Part shown: positions 50,229-58,611 of the stretch, piece by piece | Position numbering within the stretch: the stretch's first letter is position 1 | Layout of the letters: every line of letters begins with the position of its first letter | NCBI GenBank assembly: GCA_023398335.1 | Contig: JAEWSJ010000030.1 | Location: forward strand, 1 to 58,665 | Direction: 5' to 3' | Origin: Bacillota bacterium | Lineage (GTDB): Bacteria; Bacillota_I; Bacilli_A; RFN20; CAG-288 | DNA: 58,665 nt | Position numbers and translations under genes: made by a program | The notes under the pieces: generated by a model | The model's input: only the letters and a program-made list of their open reading frames with translations | Database searches by the model: none | What the model was told of the DNA's origin: nothing

Positions 50229-51683
50229 TTATTTACCTCCTTTGGTAATTGATAAATATTTCTGATATTTAATTTTTGTTATATCTTGATCTTTTGGTTC
50301 ATATTTTTCTTTATTTGTTATTTTAGCTAGTTCTTTTCTAGCTTCATTAAGAGAAGAAAATTTATTGAAATAAATTAATTGCGCAATTGCATTACCATAA
50401 ACTGTTGCTTCTGTTTCTCCAGTTTCAACAATAATATTTAAAGCATTTGCAATTAGTTGATTAAGTAACTTTGCATTTATCCCACCACCGACGACAATAA
50501 GTTTATTCTTTTTATCTTGAGTTATGAGTTCTAATTCATTCATTTTTTCGACATATTTAAACGCCATTGATTCATAGATAGAACGAACAATTTGACCAAT
50601 TGATATATTGTTTTGTTGCTGATTAGTTTTATCTAAATATCGATAATACTTACATAACATATCTCCAGGTTTTTGAAATAATTCATCGTCTATATCAATG
50701 TATATATCGTTATTATCTATTTTCTTCGCTTCATCTTGCATAGTTTGGAAAGAGATTTTTTTATCAGTTTTTTCAAAATCTTTTTTTAGTTCTTGAACGA
50801 TAAATAAGCCCATAATATTCTTTAAAAAACGAACTGAATGATTCAAGCCAATTTCGTTGGTGTAATTATATTTATAGGACATTTCATTAATTATCGGATA
50901 AGACAACTCTACTCCTAATAATGACCACGTTCCACTAGATAAATACGCCGTGTGATCGGATAAATTTATTGAAGCAATAGCACTCGCAGTATCATGGGAG
51001 CCAACCGCAATAACAGGTATTTGATATATTCCTTCTTCATCGCATAGTTCTTTTTTTATTTTCCCAACGAGCGTTGATGGAAATATAATTTGAGGAAAAA
51101 TATTTTTACTAAAACCAATAAGTTTAAAATTTTCTTCTGAATAATCTCTGGTTATTGGATTATATAAAGCGGTTGTAGATAAATTAGTTAATTCAGTTCT
51201 TTTTTCTCCGGTTAGAAAATAGTTTATTAAATCCGGAATCAATAAAACTTTATCAAATGATTCTTTTTTCTCAGCGTATAGTTGAAACAACGTATTAAAA
51301 TTCAAAAACTGAATTCCAGAATTACAATAAATATTTTCATATTTACACGTTTTAAGAAGCTCTTTAGCAGCTTTTTCGTTTCTTTCATCTCTATATGCAA
51401 CAGGATTATATATTAAAGTTCCTTTAACATCCAGTTTTCCATAATCTACCGCCCAAGTATCGACTCCAACACTTACAATATCAGAATGTTTATTTAATGT
51501 TATTCTTAATCCGCTTTTGATATTTTTTATAAGTGAATCAAAATTCCATTCGAGTTTTCCATCGCAATATTCCATCGCATTACTAAAACGATATGTCTCT
51601 TCTTTCAAGAGAAACCCTTTGTTATAATCAACAACGATGAATCGTCCGCTGCTTGCGCCTATATCTACTGCCAATACTTTCAT
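50229..51683 (-). CDS. rhaB: Rhamnulokinase
   Basis: RhaB phosphorylates L-rhamnulose with ATP. The 484-residue FGGY-family kinase shows the N-terminal phosphate loop AVDIGASSGR (about 5-14), the substrate region VGVDTWAVDYG (about 71-81), GSHDTASAIAS (about 229-239) with the catalytic Asp, YLSSGTWSLLGVE (about 247-259) and a C-terminal VVGGGINAKLLNQLIANAL nucleotide segment. It is the first gene of the operon and is divergent from the DeoR-family gene across a long palindrome. The order BAD with one regulator follows the common enteric/Firmicutes pattern. Confidence 0.97.
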   Translation of the reverse strand: MKVLAVDIGASSGRFIVVDYNKGFLLKEETYRFSNAMEYCDGKLEWNFDSLIKNIKSGLRITLNKHSDIVSVGVDTWAVDYGKLDVKGTLIYNPVAYRDERNEKAAKELLKTCKYENIYCNSGIQFLNFNTLFQLYAEKKESFDKVLLIPDLINYFLTGEKRTELTNLSTTALYNPITRDYSEENFKLIGFSKNIFPQIIFPSTLVGKIKKELCDEEGIYQIPVIAVGSHDTASAIASINLSDHTAYLSSGTWSLLGVELSYPIINEMSYKYNYTNEIGLNHSVRFLKNIMGLFIVQELKKDFEKTDKKISFQTMQDEAKKIDNNDIYIDIDDELFQKPGDMLCKYYRYLDKTNQQQNNISIGQIVRSIYESMAFKYVEKMNELELITQDKKNKLIVVGGGINAKLLNQLIANALNIIVETGETEATVYGNAIAQLIYFNKFSSLNEARKELAKITNKEKYEPKDQDITKIKYQKYLSITKGGK

Positions 51684-51744
51684 GAAACCAATCCTTTACT
51701 AAATAAAGCATAACACAAGCAATTAGAATAAAATATTTTGTGAT

Positions 51745-51782
51745 TAAATATTGATATTTGAATTATCAAATGTTAATATTTA
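51745..51782. promoter_or_regulatory. 38-bp palindromic operator between rhaB and the DeoR gene
   Basis: The outer arms TAAATATT / AATATTTA and inner arms ATTTGA / TCAAAT are symmetric around a 4-base centre, with only 3-base spacers failing to pair. It lies in the 131-base divergent spacer, 62 bases upstream of rhaB and 33 bases upstream of the DeoR ATG. A TTGATA in it could be the rhaB -35. It is the likely binding site of the DeoR-family protein. Confidence 0.65.
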
Positions 51783-51814
51783 TTCATAATTAATCAAGAT
51801 TGGACAAAAATTAT

Positions 51815-52582
51815 ATGTATGATTTAGAAAGACAAAATAAAATTCTAGAAATCTTAAAGGAAAAAAAGTCAATTAGTGTTAATAAACTAACTGATGTTTT
51901 ATTTGCTTCAGGCGCCACAGTAAGAAGAGACCTCGCTAAAATGGAGCAAAAAGGACTTGTTGTTCGAACCTTTGGCGCTGTTATGCTAAATCCGAATCCA
52001 ACAAATAATGAAACATCATTTGAGTTACGTGAAAAATCAAATGTAGTTGAAAAAAGAATTTTATGTCAAAAAGCTGTTGAATATATCAAAGATAATTCTT
52101 CAATATTCTTCGATAGTTCAACAACACTTCTTCATATTGTTCCATATTTAAACAACTTTACAAACTTAACAATTATTACAAACGGCTTATTTATCGCTAA
52201 TGAAATAATTATGAAAACTAAGCATCGTGTTATTATTTGTGGTGGTGAAGTCCAAGCTAATACAAACTCAATTTTAGGACCAATGGCTTATGATTCTATC
52301 GGAAAATTTCATGTTGATCTAGCCATTCTTTCTACTGCCGCCATTACAATTGATAGTTTTTATGGTTTTAGTGAATCAACCGTAGATTCTGCAAAAATCA
52401 AGAAAACCATGGCTGATAATGCCTCGCTTGTTGTTTGTTTAGCAGATAACACAAAATTCAATAATAAATCACTCTATAAATCACTTAATTTTAATGATGT
52501 CGATGTTTTAATTTCGACTTACGAACCTAACGAAGAAGAAATGAAAGTGTTAAATAAAGAAAACATAACTTTCATTCATTAA
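51815..52582 (+). CDS. DeoR-family transcriptional regulator of rhamnose genes
   Basis: The protein has 255 residues from the ATG at 51815; a TTG at 51800 would add five residues, and neither has a strong ribosome site. The DeoR helix-turn-helix (about 1-55) reads RQNKILEILKEKKSISVNKL then ASGATVRRDLAKMEQKGLVVRTFGAVML. The C-terminal sugar-phosphate sensor domain (about 75-255) contains FFDSSTTLLHIVPYL and ITNGLFIANE. DeoR proteins usually respond to a phosphorylated intermediate; here rhamnulose 1-phosphate is the natural guess. It diverges from rhaB. Its stop overlaps the stop of the convergent SGNH gene. Confidence 0.9.
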   Translation: MYDLERQNKILEILKEKKSISVNKLTDVLFASGATVRRDLAKMEQKGLVVRTFGAVMLNPNPTNNETSFELREKSNVVEKRILCQKAVEYIKDNSSIFFDSSTTLLHIVPYLNNFTNLTIITNGLFIANEIIMKTKHRVIICGGEVQANTNSILGPMAYDSIGKFHVDLAILSTAAITIDSFYGFSESTVDSAKIKKTMADNASLVVCLADNTKFNNKSLYKSLNFNDVDVLISTYEPNEEEMKVLNKENITFIH

Positions 52583-54012
52583 TTATCGAAAGAAAATAAT
52601 CTATCCGAATAAACTGACCATGAATAATCAGTTTTATAGTTTACTAATGCAGATTTAGAAACATAAATATTCGCGTCGCTTTCATTAAGTAACTTGCTTC
52701 CAACTTGAATTTTATTTGGGTAATTATTTTTGATTATTATTTTTTGAATATTAGAACCATTAAATGAATTATCAAATAACAACTTGATGTTGTTATTTAT
52801 TGTAACTTCTTCAATATTTTCATTATTTGTAAATACATCTTGGGTAAAGTATCTAATCGGCTTTCCATTGTATGAGGTTGGAATATTAATTTTTGTTTTG
52901 TTCTTAGATAATTCAGTCAAACCAACGATATACGCATAATCTTCTTTTTCTTGATATGAATAACATTCTTGATCAGTATTATTTTCTTCATAAACGTCTT
53001 CATCTGAAGGAATTATCGGCTTATCTGGGTATGTTCCATATATCTGAGAATTATCATTAAACAATATTTTTAAATCACTAACTAAGTTCAGTGTGTTTAC
53101 AACCGCTCCTGATGAATTTAAATGATAATTGGTATCGTAAAACCATTCATTATCCATGATTGACTGATGTGGATTTCCAATAATACTAAAATTCAATTTT
53201 GAATCTAAATAATTATAGAACTCATCAACTTTAGCAAGGTGTGACTGCGTTATCGCTTTTACGTTCATCGGTCCAAAATGATAATAAAACTTAGCGTTAT
53301 TTTTCTTAAGTGCTGTACTATATTCGTTTAAATAAGTAATAAAAGCATCACTGATAATCTCGTTATCAAATGTAATCATATTATTAACATCATATTGTTT
53401 AACCATAATGTTATATTTACGATCGTTATATTCAATATCTCCATATGAATTAAACGAAGACACATTATAGACTCCTTCTGGATTTGGTTTTGTATTGGAA
53501 TAATAATACATGCATTTCTCACCAACAAAAGATGGAAATGCTCCCCACATTTTTTCTTTATCTTTTCTATCAATATCTTTTAAAATATCAAAATCTCCAT
53601 CAACAGCTTTCCACATTTCACTATTGTTAAAATACATTGATAAACTTTGGGGATGTTGTTCTGGAGAAATAATAACCACATCATCTTTCCCTACATACTT
53701 TTTAGCTATATCTAACATAACTTTAGTTCCTAAAGACGCATATAAACCAAAATTTACAACATCATATTCTGGAAAATTTAACTTAATTAAATCACTTCTT
53801 ATTCCAAAAGGAACGGAACTTCCACCAATAAGAATTATTCTTTTCTTTGATTTGTTCTTAATATTTTTGACCTTAAGTTGAAGCCCAGCGTAAAACGTAT
53901 TCTCAAATTGTGCTGGCAAATAAAACCCTAAAGAATATATCGTTGCAGGAGCACTCATGATAAGTAAGACAGAAATAAGTGATAAAAGTATTCCTTTAAT
54001 GTATTTTTTCAT
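52579..54012 (-). CDS. SGNH-hydrolase-like protein with C-terminal leucine-rich-repeat-like domain
   Basis: Start at 54012 (477 residues): the ATG sits one base after the MBOAT stop, whereas a start further up lies inside that gene. One N-terminal span (5-26) anchors an outer domain. The SGNH domain (about 55-315) has GGSS (63-66) with the likely nucleophile Ser, ISPEQHP near 115, and FYDTNYHLNSSG (291-302) with the catalytic His297. A spacer rich in Asp and Glu (330-355) leads to a BspA/LRR_5-like segment (about 360-460). SGNH partners of MBOAT proteins move acyl groups onto exported glycans, as AlgX or DltD-like proteins do. Coupling to the MBOAT gene fits this. Confidence 0.82.
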   Translation of the reverse strand: MKKYIKGILLSLISVLLIMSAPATIYSLGFYLPAQFENTFYAGLQLKVKNIKNKSKKRIILIGGSSVPFGIRSDLIKLNFPEYDVVNFGLYASLGTKVMLDIAKKYVGKDDVVIISPEQHPQSLSMYFNNSEMWKAVDGDFDILKDIDRKDKEKMWGAFPSFVGEKCMYYYSNTKPNPEGVYNVSSFNSYGDIEYNDRKYNIMVKQYDVNNMITFDNEIISDAFITYLNEYSTALKKNNAKFYYHFGPMNVKAITQSHLAKVDEFYNYLDSKLNFSIIGNPHQSIMDNEWFYDTNYHLNSSGAVVNTLNLVSDLKILFNDNSQIYGTYPDKPIIPSDEDVYEENNTDQECYSYQEKEDYAYIVGLTELSKNKTKINIPTSYNGKPIRYFTQDVFTNNENIEEVTINNNIKLLFDNSFNGSNIQKIIIKNNYPNKIQVGSKLLNESDANIYVSKSALVNYKTDYSWSVYSDRLFSFDN

Positions 54013-54013
54013 G

Positions 54014-55471
54014 TTAAAACTCAAAGTAGATAAATCCACTTCCTCCATTTATCGATGAAATATATAACCACGATAACGCTATTAGTATCACCACTAATAC
54101 ATATATTCCATATTTCTTTGCTTCTGTATTTATATAGCGTAAAGAAGACGTTGAATTATCAACAAAATTTATCTTTGGAATATAATCAATAAACACTAAT
54201 ACAGCGATTAAAAATAATATATATATCAAACTATATATATTCAAAGATAAAGCATCTACAGCTGCAGAAAAACCTCCATCAAAATTAGTAAAGATATTTG
54301 ATATAATCACAAACGCATCATTAACACTTTGTGCTCTAAAGAAAATCCACGTAAAAGAAATTATCAAAAAAGTCATACACGTTTTTAAGATATTTACTAT
54401 GTTAGATTCTACTTTTGATTTATTTCTATACTTATTAAAGAGCGTCTCAATTACTATAAGAAGTCCGTTGATAACTCCCCATAAAACAAAATTCCATCTA
54501 GCGCCATGCCAAAATCCACTTACTAAAAATACCAGCATAATATTAAGGCATTGTCTTAATAATCCCTTACGATTTCCACCTAGTGGAATATAAATATAAT
54601 CAGTAAACCAAGAAGTCAAACTGATATGCCATCTACTCCAGAACTCACGCACGCTTTTCGATAGATATGGATGATCAAAGTTTTTACTTAACTTAACTCC
54701 GAATAATCTAGCCGCTCCGATGGCAATATCGGTATAACCTGAAAAATCACAATATATTTGTATTGAAAAAAGAAGGGCTCCAATAATATATGTTGGACTA
54801 TTAAAACTTAACGAACCAAAAGCGGTGTTTACAAAAGTAGCAACATAATCAGCAATAACTATTTTTTTCACAAATCCAGTTAAAAGATACTTAATTCCTT
54901 CACTAACATCCTCGGAATTAATGCTCTTTGAATTTTCTAATTGTGGAATAAGATTTTCCGGCCTTTCAATCGGTCCAGCTACTAGTTGCGGGAAGAAAGT
55001 TACATATATGGCATAGATAAAAATGTTTTTAGTATAGGAAACTTTTTCTTTATAAACATCAATAACATATGACAAAGTTTGGAATGTGTAAAAAGATATT
55101 CCAACCGGTAAAATTAAGTTAAATCCCGCAAACGATACATTTAAACCAAAGAAGTTTAAGATTGATGCTCCAGTGAAACAAAACAAATTTAAATATTTAA
55201 AGACAAACAAAACAGATAAACACAGCAGAACTGAAACAATCATATAAGTTTTCTTCAGCTTTAAGTTATCTGTTTTACTTAGCATTAAAGCAGAAAGATA
55301 CGAGATCAATGTTGTATTAATTATTAAAGATAATAACCAAACATTGTAATAAGCATAGAAAAAATAAGATGCCGCAAGAAGGAAATACTTCTTTGCTTTT
55401 CTTGGAAAAACCCAATATAAAAATAACACCGAAGGAAGAAAGATAAGAAAAGCGATTGAATTAAAACTCAT
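54014..55471 (-). CDS. MBOAT-family O-acyltransferase (AlgI/DltB-like)
   Basis: The start at 55471 gives 485 residues: MSFNSIAFLIFLP is the family's typical beginning and AGGAAAG lies upstream. It is a polytopic membrane enzyme with about eleven spans. The MBOAT core reads REFWSRWHISLTSWFTDYIYIPLGGNRKG (276-303, His282), followed by VSGFWHGARWNFVLWG (317-332) with the catalytic His322. MBOATs of this AlgI/DltB type pass acyl groups across the membrane for transfer onto surface polymers. The gene overlaps a small membrane-protein gene by 11 bases and is followed after one base by the SGNH gene. Acyl donor and acceptor are unknown. Confidence 0.95.
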   Translation of the reverse strand: MSFNSIAFLIFLPSVLFLYWVFPRKAKKYFLLAASYFFYAYYNVWLLSLIINTTLISYLSALMLSKTDNLKLKKTYMIVSVLLCLSVLFVFKYLNLFCFTGASILNFFGLNVSFAGFNLILPVGISFYTFQTLSYVIDVYKEKVSYTKNIFIYAIYVTFFPQLVAGPIERPENLIPQLENSKSINSEDVSEGIKYLLTGFVKKIVIADYVATFVNTAFGSLSFNSPTYIIGALLFSIQIYCDFSGYTDIAIGAARLFGVKLSKNFDHPYLSKSVREFWSRWHISLTSWFTDYIYIPLGGNRKGLLRQCLNIMLVFLVSGFWHGARWNFVLWGVINGLLIVIETLFNKYRNKSKVESNIVNILKTCMTFLIISFTWIFFRAQSVNDAFVIISNIFTNFDGGFSAAVDALSLNIYSLIYILFLIAVLVFIDYIPKINFVDNSTSSLRYINTEAKKYGIYVLVVILIALSWLYISSINGGSGFIYFEF

Positions 55472-55718
55472 TCGTTCTTTCCTCAACTTTCCACAAGACA
55501 AAAGCTGAGAATAAATACGTTATTGTAAACAATAACAACTCTATATACTGAGCTTTATTAATAACTAAAATAACAAGAAAAGATATGAAAAAAGCAATTC
55601 CCAAAAGAGTAAAGATAAAAGATATTCTTTTTATAAAAAAAGATAAAATTAAACTTATAAACGCACAAATAAGGAGAATTATTGCGGTTAAATTAGTTAA
55701 AAAAACAAAATTCATCAC
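55461..55718 (-). CDS. Small three-span membrane protein in the MBOAT operon
   Basis: The 85-residue protein is nearly all hydrophobic, with about three spans (6-26, 30-50, 55-78) and a charged end (KVEERTNEF). It has an excellent GGAGGT ribosome site and overlaps the MBOAT start by 11 bases, so it is a real gene of this operon. I see no family motif. DltX-like small proteins accompany some MBOAT systems, but they have one span, so this is a different type. It may assist the MBOAT enzyme. Confidence 0.7.
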   Translation of the reverse strand: MMNFVFLTNLTAIILLICAFISLILSFFIKRISFIFTLLGIAFFISFLVILVINKAQYIELLLFTITYLFSAFVLWKVEERTNEF

Positions 55719-55814
55719 AAACCTCCTGCCTTTTTCATTCTATCATTATCCTTAATAAAAACCACGATTTTCTTAAATAATTAATTTTTTTCAATATACA
55801 TATCACTTATTTTT

Positions 55815-55823
55815 TGATAAAAT
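55815..55823 (+). promoter_or_regulatory. Extended -10 promoter of the lipoprotein-SGNH gene
   Basis: TTGATAAAAT contains TAAAAT at 55818-55823 with a TGn extension, 20 bases upstream of the start codon at 55844. An AAAGGAGA ribosome site follows. The AT-rich spacer 55719-55814 also serves the divergent MBOAT operon. Confidence 0.5.
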
Positions 55824-55843
55824 CGAGTTTAAAGGAGAGAGCA

Positions 55844-57631
55844 ATGAAAACAAATAAACCATTTAAAATTTTTTCTGTTTTATCATTATTATTATTATCT
55901 TCTTGCACTCCTTCATCGGTAAAAGAAGATAATAAGATATGCGTGATGATAGAAAATAATCCTCTTGTTTCACTTCAATCTTCTGTTTACTACATAAATA
56001 AAGGTGAAGATCTTTCTTTTGATTTCACTATTTCATCTCATTGCGAATTAAAAAACATCAACTATGAGCAGAAAAAAATTAGACTGATTAATTATTCTGA
56101 TGAAGTCAAAAGTTTTAACTTAACTTTGTTTTCTGTTTCCTACTCAGTATTTCTAAAAATTGAAACATCATATTATCGCGATCAAATAACGTATAACTTA
56201 AATGGCGGTCATGAACAATATGTTCCTGAATCACAAACTTTCATACAAAACATCGATAGAATTCATTTAAGAGCAAACACATTAACTGGAACAAATATAT
56301 TTAAAAAAGATAATTCAACTCTCATCGGATGGAATACGAAAAAAGACGAAACAGGAGAAGAAATATCATTAGGTGGAAAAGTATATTCTTCTTCTTCAAT
56401 ATCGCTCTTTGCAGAATGGCAAAATAACAGCCCAGCATCATCTTTTTCATATATTAAGAACGAAAAAGAAATAACATTAACTAGTTATTCTTCACTAGAT
56501 AAATCAATAGTAATTCCTTCATCAATCGAGGGAATAAAAGTAACTTCGATATCTAAAAATTGTTTTACCAACTTAGATATAAATGAACTTGTTATCCCTT
56601 CTTCAGTTGTAAAAATCGAGGATGAAGCTTTTACTTCTTGCAATATTAATAAACTGTATTTATTTGATAATTTGAAAGAAGTTGATGATGCTGCATTTGT
56701 GAATACTCCTATCGAGAAAATAAGAATTAACGCTTATTCCGCTCCAACTTTCAGCGGAACCTATTTTGACACATTCAATGATAAACTTGATCGTTTAGCG
56801 TTACTACAAAATAATAAAAAGATAGTTCTTTCTGGTGGATCTTCATGGAGATTCGGCGTTAATAGTCAATTGATAAATGATAAATTTCCTTCTTACGATG
56901 TAATAAATATGGGCGTATACGCTTATTCAAATATGCTACCTCAATATGAAATGATTTATAACTATATGAATGAAGGTGATGTTTTACTTATTTCACCTGA
57001 ATTTGACGCTATTGCTCAGCAATTTTGCACATCAAATAAACTGGATTATTACTTTTTTGCGATGAATGAAGGCAACTACAATTCAGTTTCGTTGCTTAAT
57101 CCGAATAAGTACAGTAATTTCTTTTCAAGCTTTAGAGAATATAACAACATACGTTCGATATCCACTCCAAAAAATTACGCTTGTTATTCATATACTTACG
57201 ATGAAAACAACGAGTTTAAAAACACTAGAACCTACAATGATTACGGTGACTATACCTACTATAGACCTAATAATGCAGAAGAAAAATTATTCGGTATAAA
57301 GCGCGCTTCCTATAACAAATATGATTTCAGTAAATCTTATCTCGATTCATTTAATAAAGTAATAGATAAATTTTTAAATAAAGGAATAAAAGTCTATTTT
57401 ACCTATAGTCCTCGAAGCGAAAAAAGTATAACTAAAAACAGCACAAAAAACGCAATTGATGAACTGGATATTTATTTAAGAAACAACTTAAATTCACCAA
57501 TAATATCACCAATTGCAGATAGTTTAATCAACGCTTTTTATTTCTATAACACCGACAATCATCTTTCGACTGACGGAGTAGAAAAAAGAACAAAAAATCT
57601 AATAAACGATTTGGAAAAAGTGCTTATTTAG
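55844..57631 (+). CDS. Lipoprotein with InlB-type repeat, leucine-rich-like repeats and SGNH domain
   Basis: The start at 55844 gives 595 residues with AAAGGAGA upstream. It carries a lipoprotein signal (LSSC, Cys21). After a divergent beta region (30-110) is a Listeria-Bacteroides repeat (about 115-193, ITYNLNGG ... ISLFAEW). LRR_5/BspA-like repeats follow (about 203-300, IVIPSSIEG ... VIPSSVVKIEDEAF). A C-terminal SGNH domain (about 326-595) has GGSS (331-334), YDVINMGVYA and a His in DNHLSTDG (571-578). It is related to the 52579 protein but with the order reversed: repeats first, SGNH last. It should sit outside on the membrane. It diverges from the MBOAT operon. Confidence 0.85.
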   Translation: MKTNKPFKIFSVLSLLLLSSCTPSSVKEDNKICVMIENNPLVSLQSSVYYINKGEDLSFDFTISSHCELKNINYEQKKIRLINYSDEVKSFNLTLFSVSYSVFLKIETSYYRDQITYNLNGGHEQYVPESQTFIQNIDRIHLRANTLTGTNIFKKDNSTLIGWNTKKDETGEEISLGGKVYSSSSISLFAEWQNNSPASSFSYIKNEKEITLTSYSSLDKSIVIPSSIEGIKVTSISKNCFTNLDINELVIPSSVVKIEDEAFTSCNINKLYLFDNLKEVDDAAFVNTPIEKIRINAYSAPTFSGTYFDTFNDKLDRLALLQNNKKIVLSGGSSWRFGVNSQLINDKFPSYDVINMGVYAYSNMLPQYEMIYNYMNEGDVLLISPEFDAIAQQFCTSNKLDYYFFAMNEGNYNSVSLLNPNKYSNFFSSFREYNNIRSISTPKNYACYSYTYDENNEFKNTRTYNDYGDYTYYRPNNAEEKLFGIKRASYNKYDFSKSYLDSFNKVIDKFLNKGIKVYFTYSPRSEKSITKNSTKNAIDELDIYLRNNLNSPIISPIADSLINAFYFYNTDNHLSTDGVEKRTKNLINDLEKVLI

Positions 57632-58583
57632 CTTGTTTATTTAGAACATTAAGCAAAAATTCACCAACATCCTTTTCAACTTTTTCATGACCTTTTTCAT
57701 TTAGTATTTCATGCTTCATATTTGGATAAAGAATCATCTTAACTTCTGCTTTATCATTCTTATAGAATTTTGCTAATTCTTTGATGTATTTACCATTTCC
57801 ACCAACCGGATCTTTTTCACCTGAAATAATAAGTAAATCTCTATTTACTTTAATCTTAGAAAGATTTGCTTTGTTGAATGTTTTTTGTAATCCAGCAAAC
57901 AAAGAATAATAGAAATTAAATGAACAAGCATAACCACATTCTGAATCCAAATCGTATTTTCTAACATTCTCTTCGTTATATGATATCCATCTATTGTTTG
58001 AAGTATATCCATCAGAGAAATGCTTTGGTGATCCAGCATTAAATGCCATATTTTGAACATTTGGAAAGAACTTTGATGGATGATTTTTACAACTTGGAAG
58101 AATAAATACATTCATCACATGAGCTAAAACATTAGAGAAACGATAGGTAGCATTGTTAAATGAAGAACCACATATAACTGCTGCTTCTATTTTTTCTGAA
58201 TGTAATTGATAGTATCTTTGAGTAATAAAAGAACCCATTGAGTGACCAAATACCAATATCTTTTTATCGGATATTGAATGGAGATAATCAACTTCTTCAT
58301 CTACTTGTTTAACCGCTAAATCAAAACCATCTTTTGGCCATTCGCCATAAGCCCTAACTGGCTTATCCGCTTTAGAAATGTTTTTTCCGTGCCCTGGTTG
58401 ATCTACTGCATAAACATCAAATCCTAATGAGTTCAAATATAAAGCAAATTCATCATACCTTAATGAATGTTCTGCCATACCATGAACAATAACAACATTA
58501 GCTTTTGGTTCTTTAATTAACCATTTGTTTCCATAGACAACTTCGTTATAACTAGTCTTAAAACTAAATTCTTCTTGTCCCAT
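57624..58583 (-). CDS. Alpha/beta hydrolase, lysophospholipase / monoacylglycerol lipase-like
   Basis: The 319-residue enzyme has the serine-hydrolase fold of monoglyceride lipases and lysophospholipases. Visible are the oxyanion HGMAEHSLRYD (about 34-44), VDQPGHGKN (about 58-66), the nucleophile GHSMGS (about 107-112), the acid in ISGEKDPVGGNG (about 252-263) and the catalytic His in MKHEILNE (about 285-292). No signal peptide, so it is cytosolic. It converges on the lipoprotein gene, the two stops overlapping by 8 bases with no terminator. Likely a lipid or acyl-ester hydrolase; the exact substrate is unknown. Confidence 0.9.
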   Translation of the reverse strand: MGQEEFSFKTSYNEVVYGNKWLIKEPKANVVIVHGMAEHSLRYDEFALYLNSLGFDVYAVDQPGHGKNISKADKPVRAYGEWPKDGFDLAVKQVDEEVDYLHSISDKKILVFGHSMGSFITQRYYQLHSEKIEAAVICGSSFNNATYRFSNVLAHVMNVFILPSCKNHPSKFFPNVQNMAFNAGSPKHFSDGYTSNNRWISYNEENVRKYDLDSECGYACSFNFYYSLFAGLQKTFNKANLSKIKVNRDLLIISGEKDPVGGNGKYIKELAKFYKNDKAEVKMILYPNMKHEILNEKGHEKVEKDVGEFLLNVLNKQAK

Positions 58584-58605
58584 AAATTTACCTCTCTTTA
58601 TAGAT

Positions 58606-58611
58606 ATTATA
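58606..58611 (-). promoter_or_regulatory. -10 box of the lysophospholipase-like gene
   Basis: A perfect TATAAT on the minus strand lies 22 bases before the start codon; the -35 is poor. An AGAGAGGT ribosome site follows. The remaining bases to the window end hold nothing I can name. Confidence 0.45.

Noticed and set aside
37417..52582. Horizontal transfer of the rhamnose island
   Set aside because: No integrase, repeats, tRNA or base-composition break is visible at its borders; codon use looks like the rest of the window.
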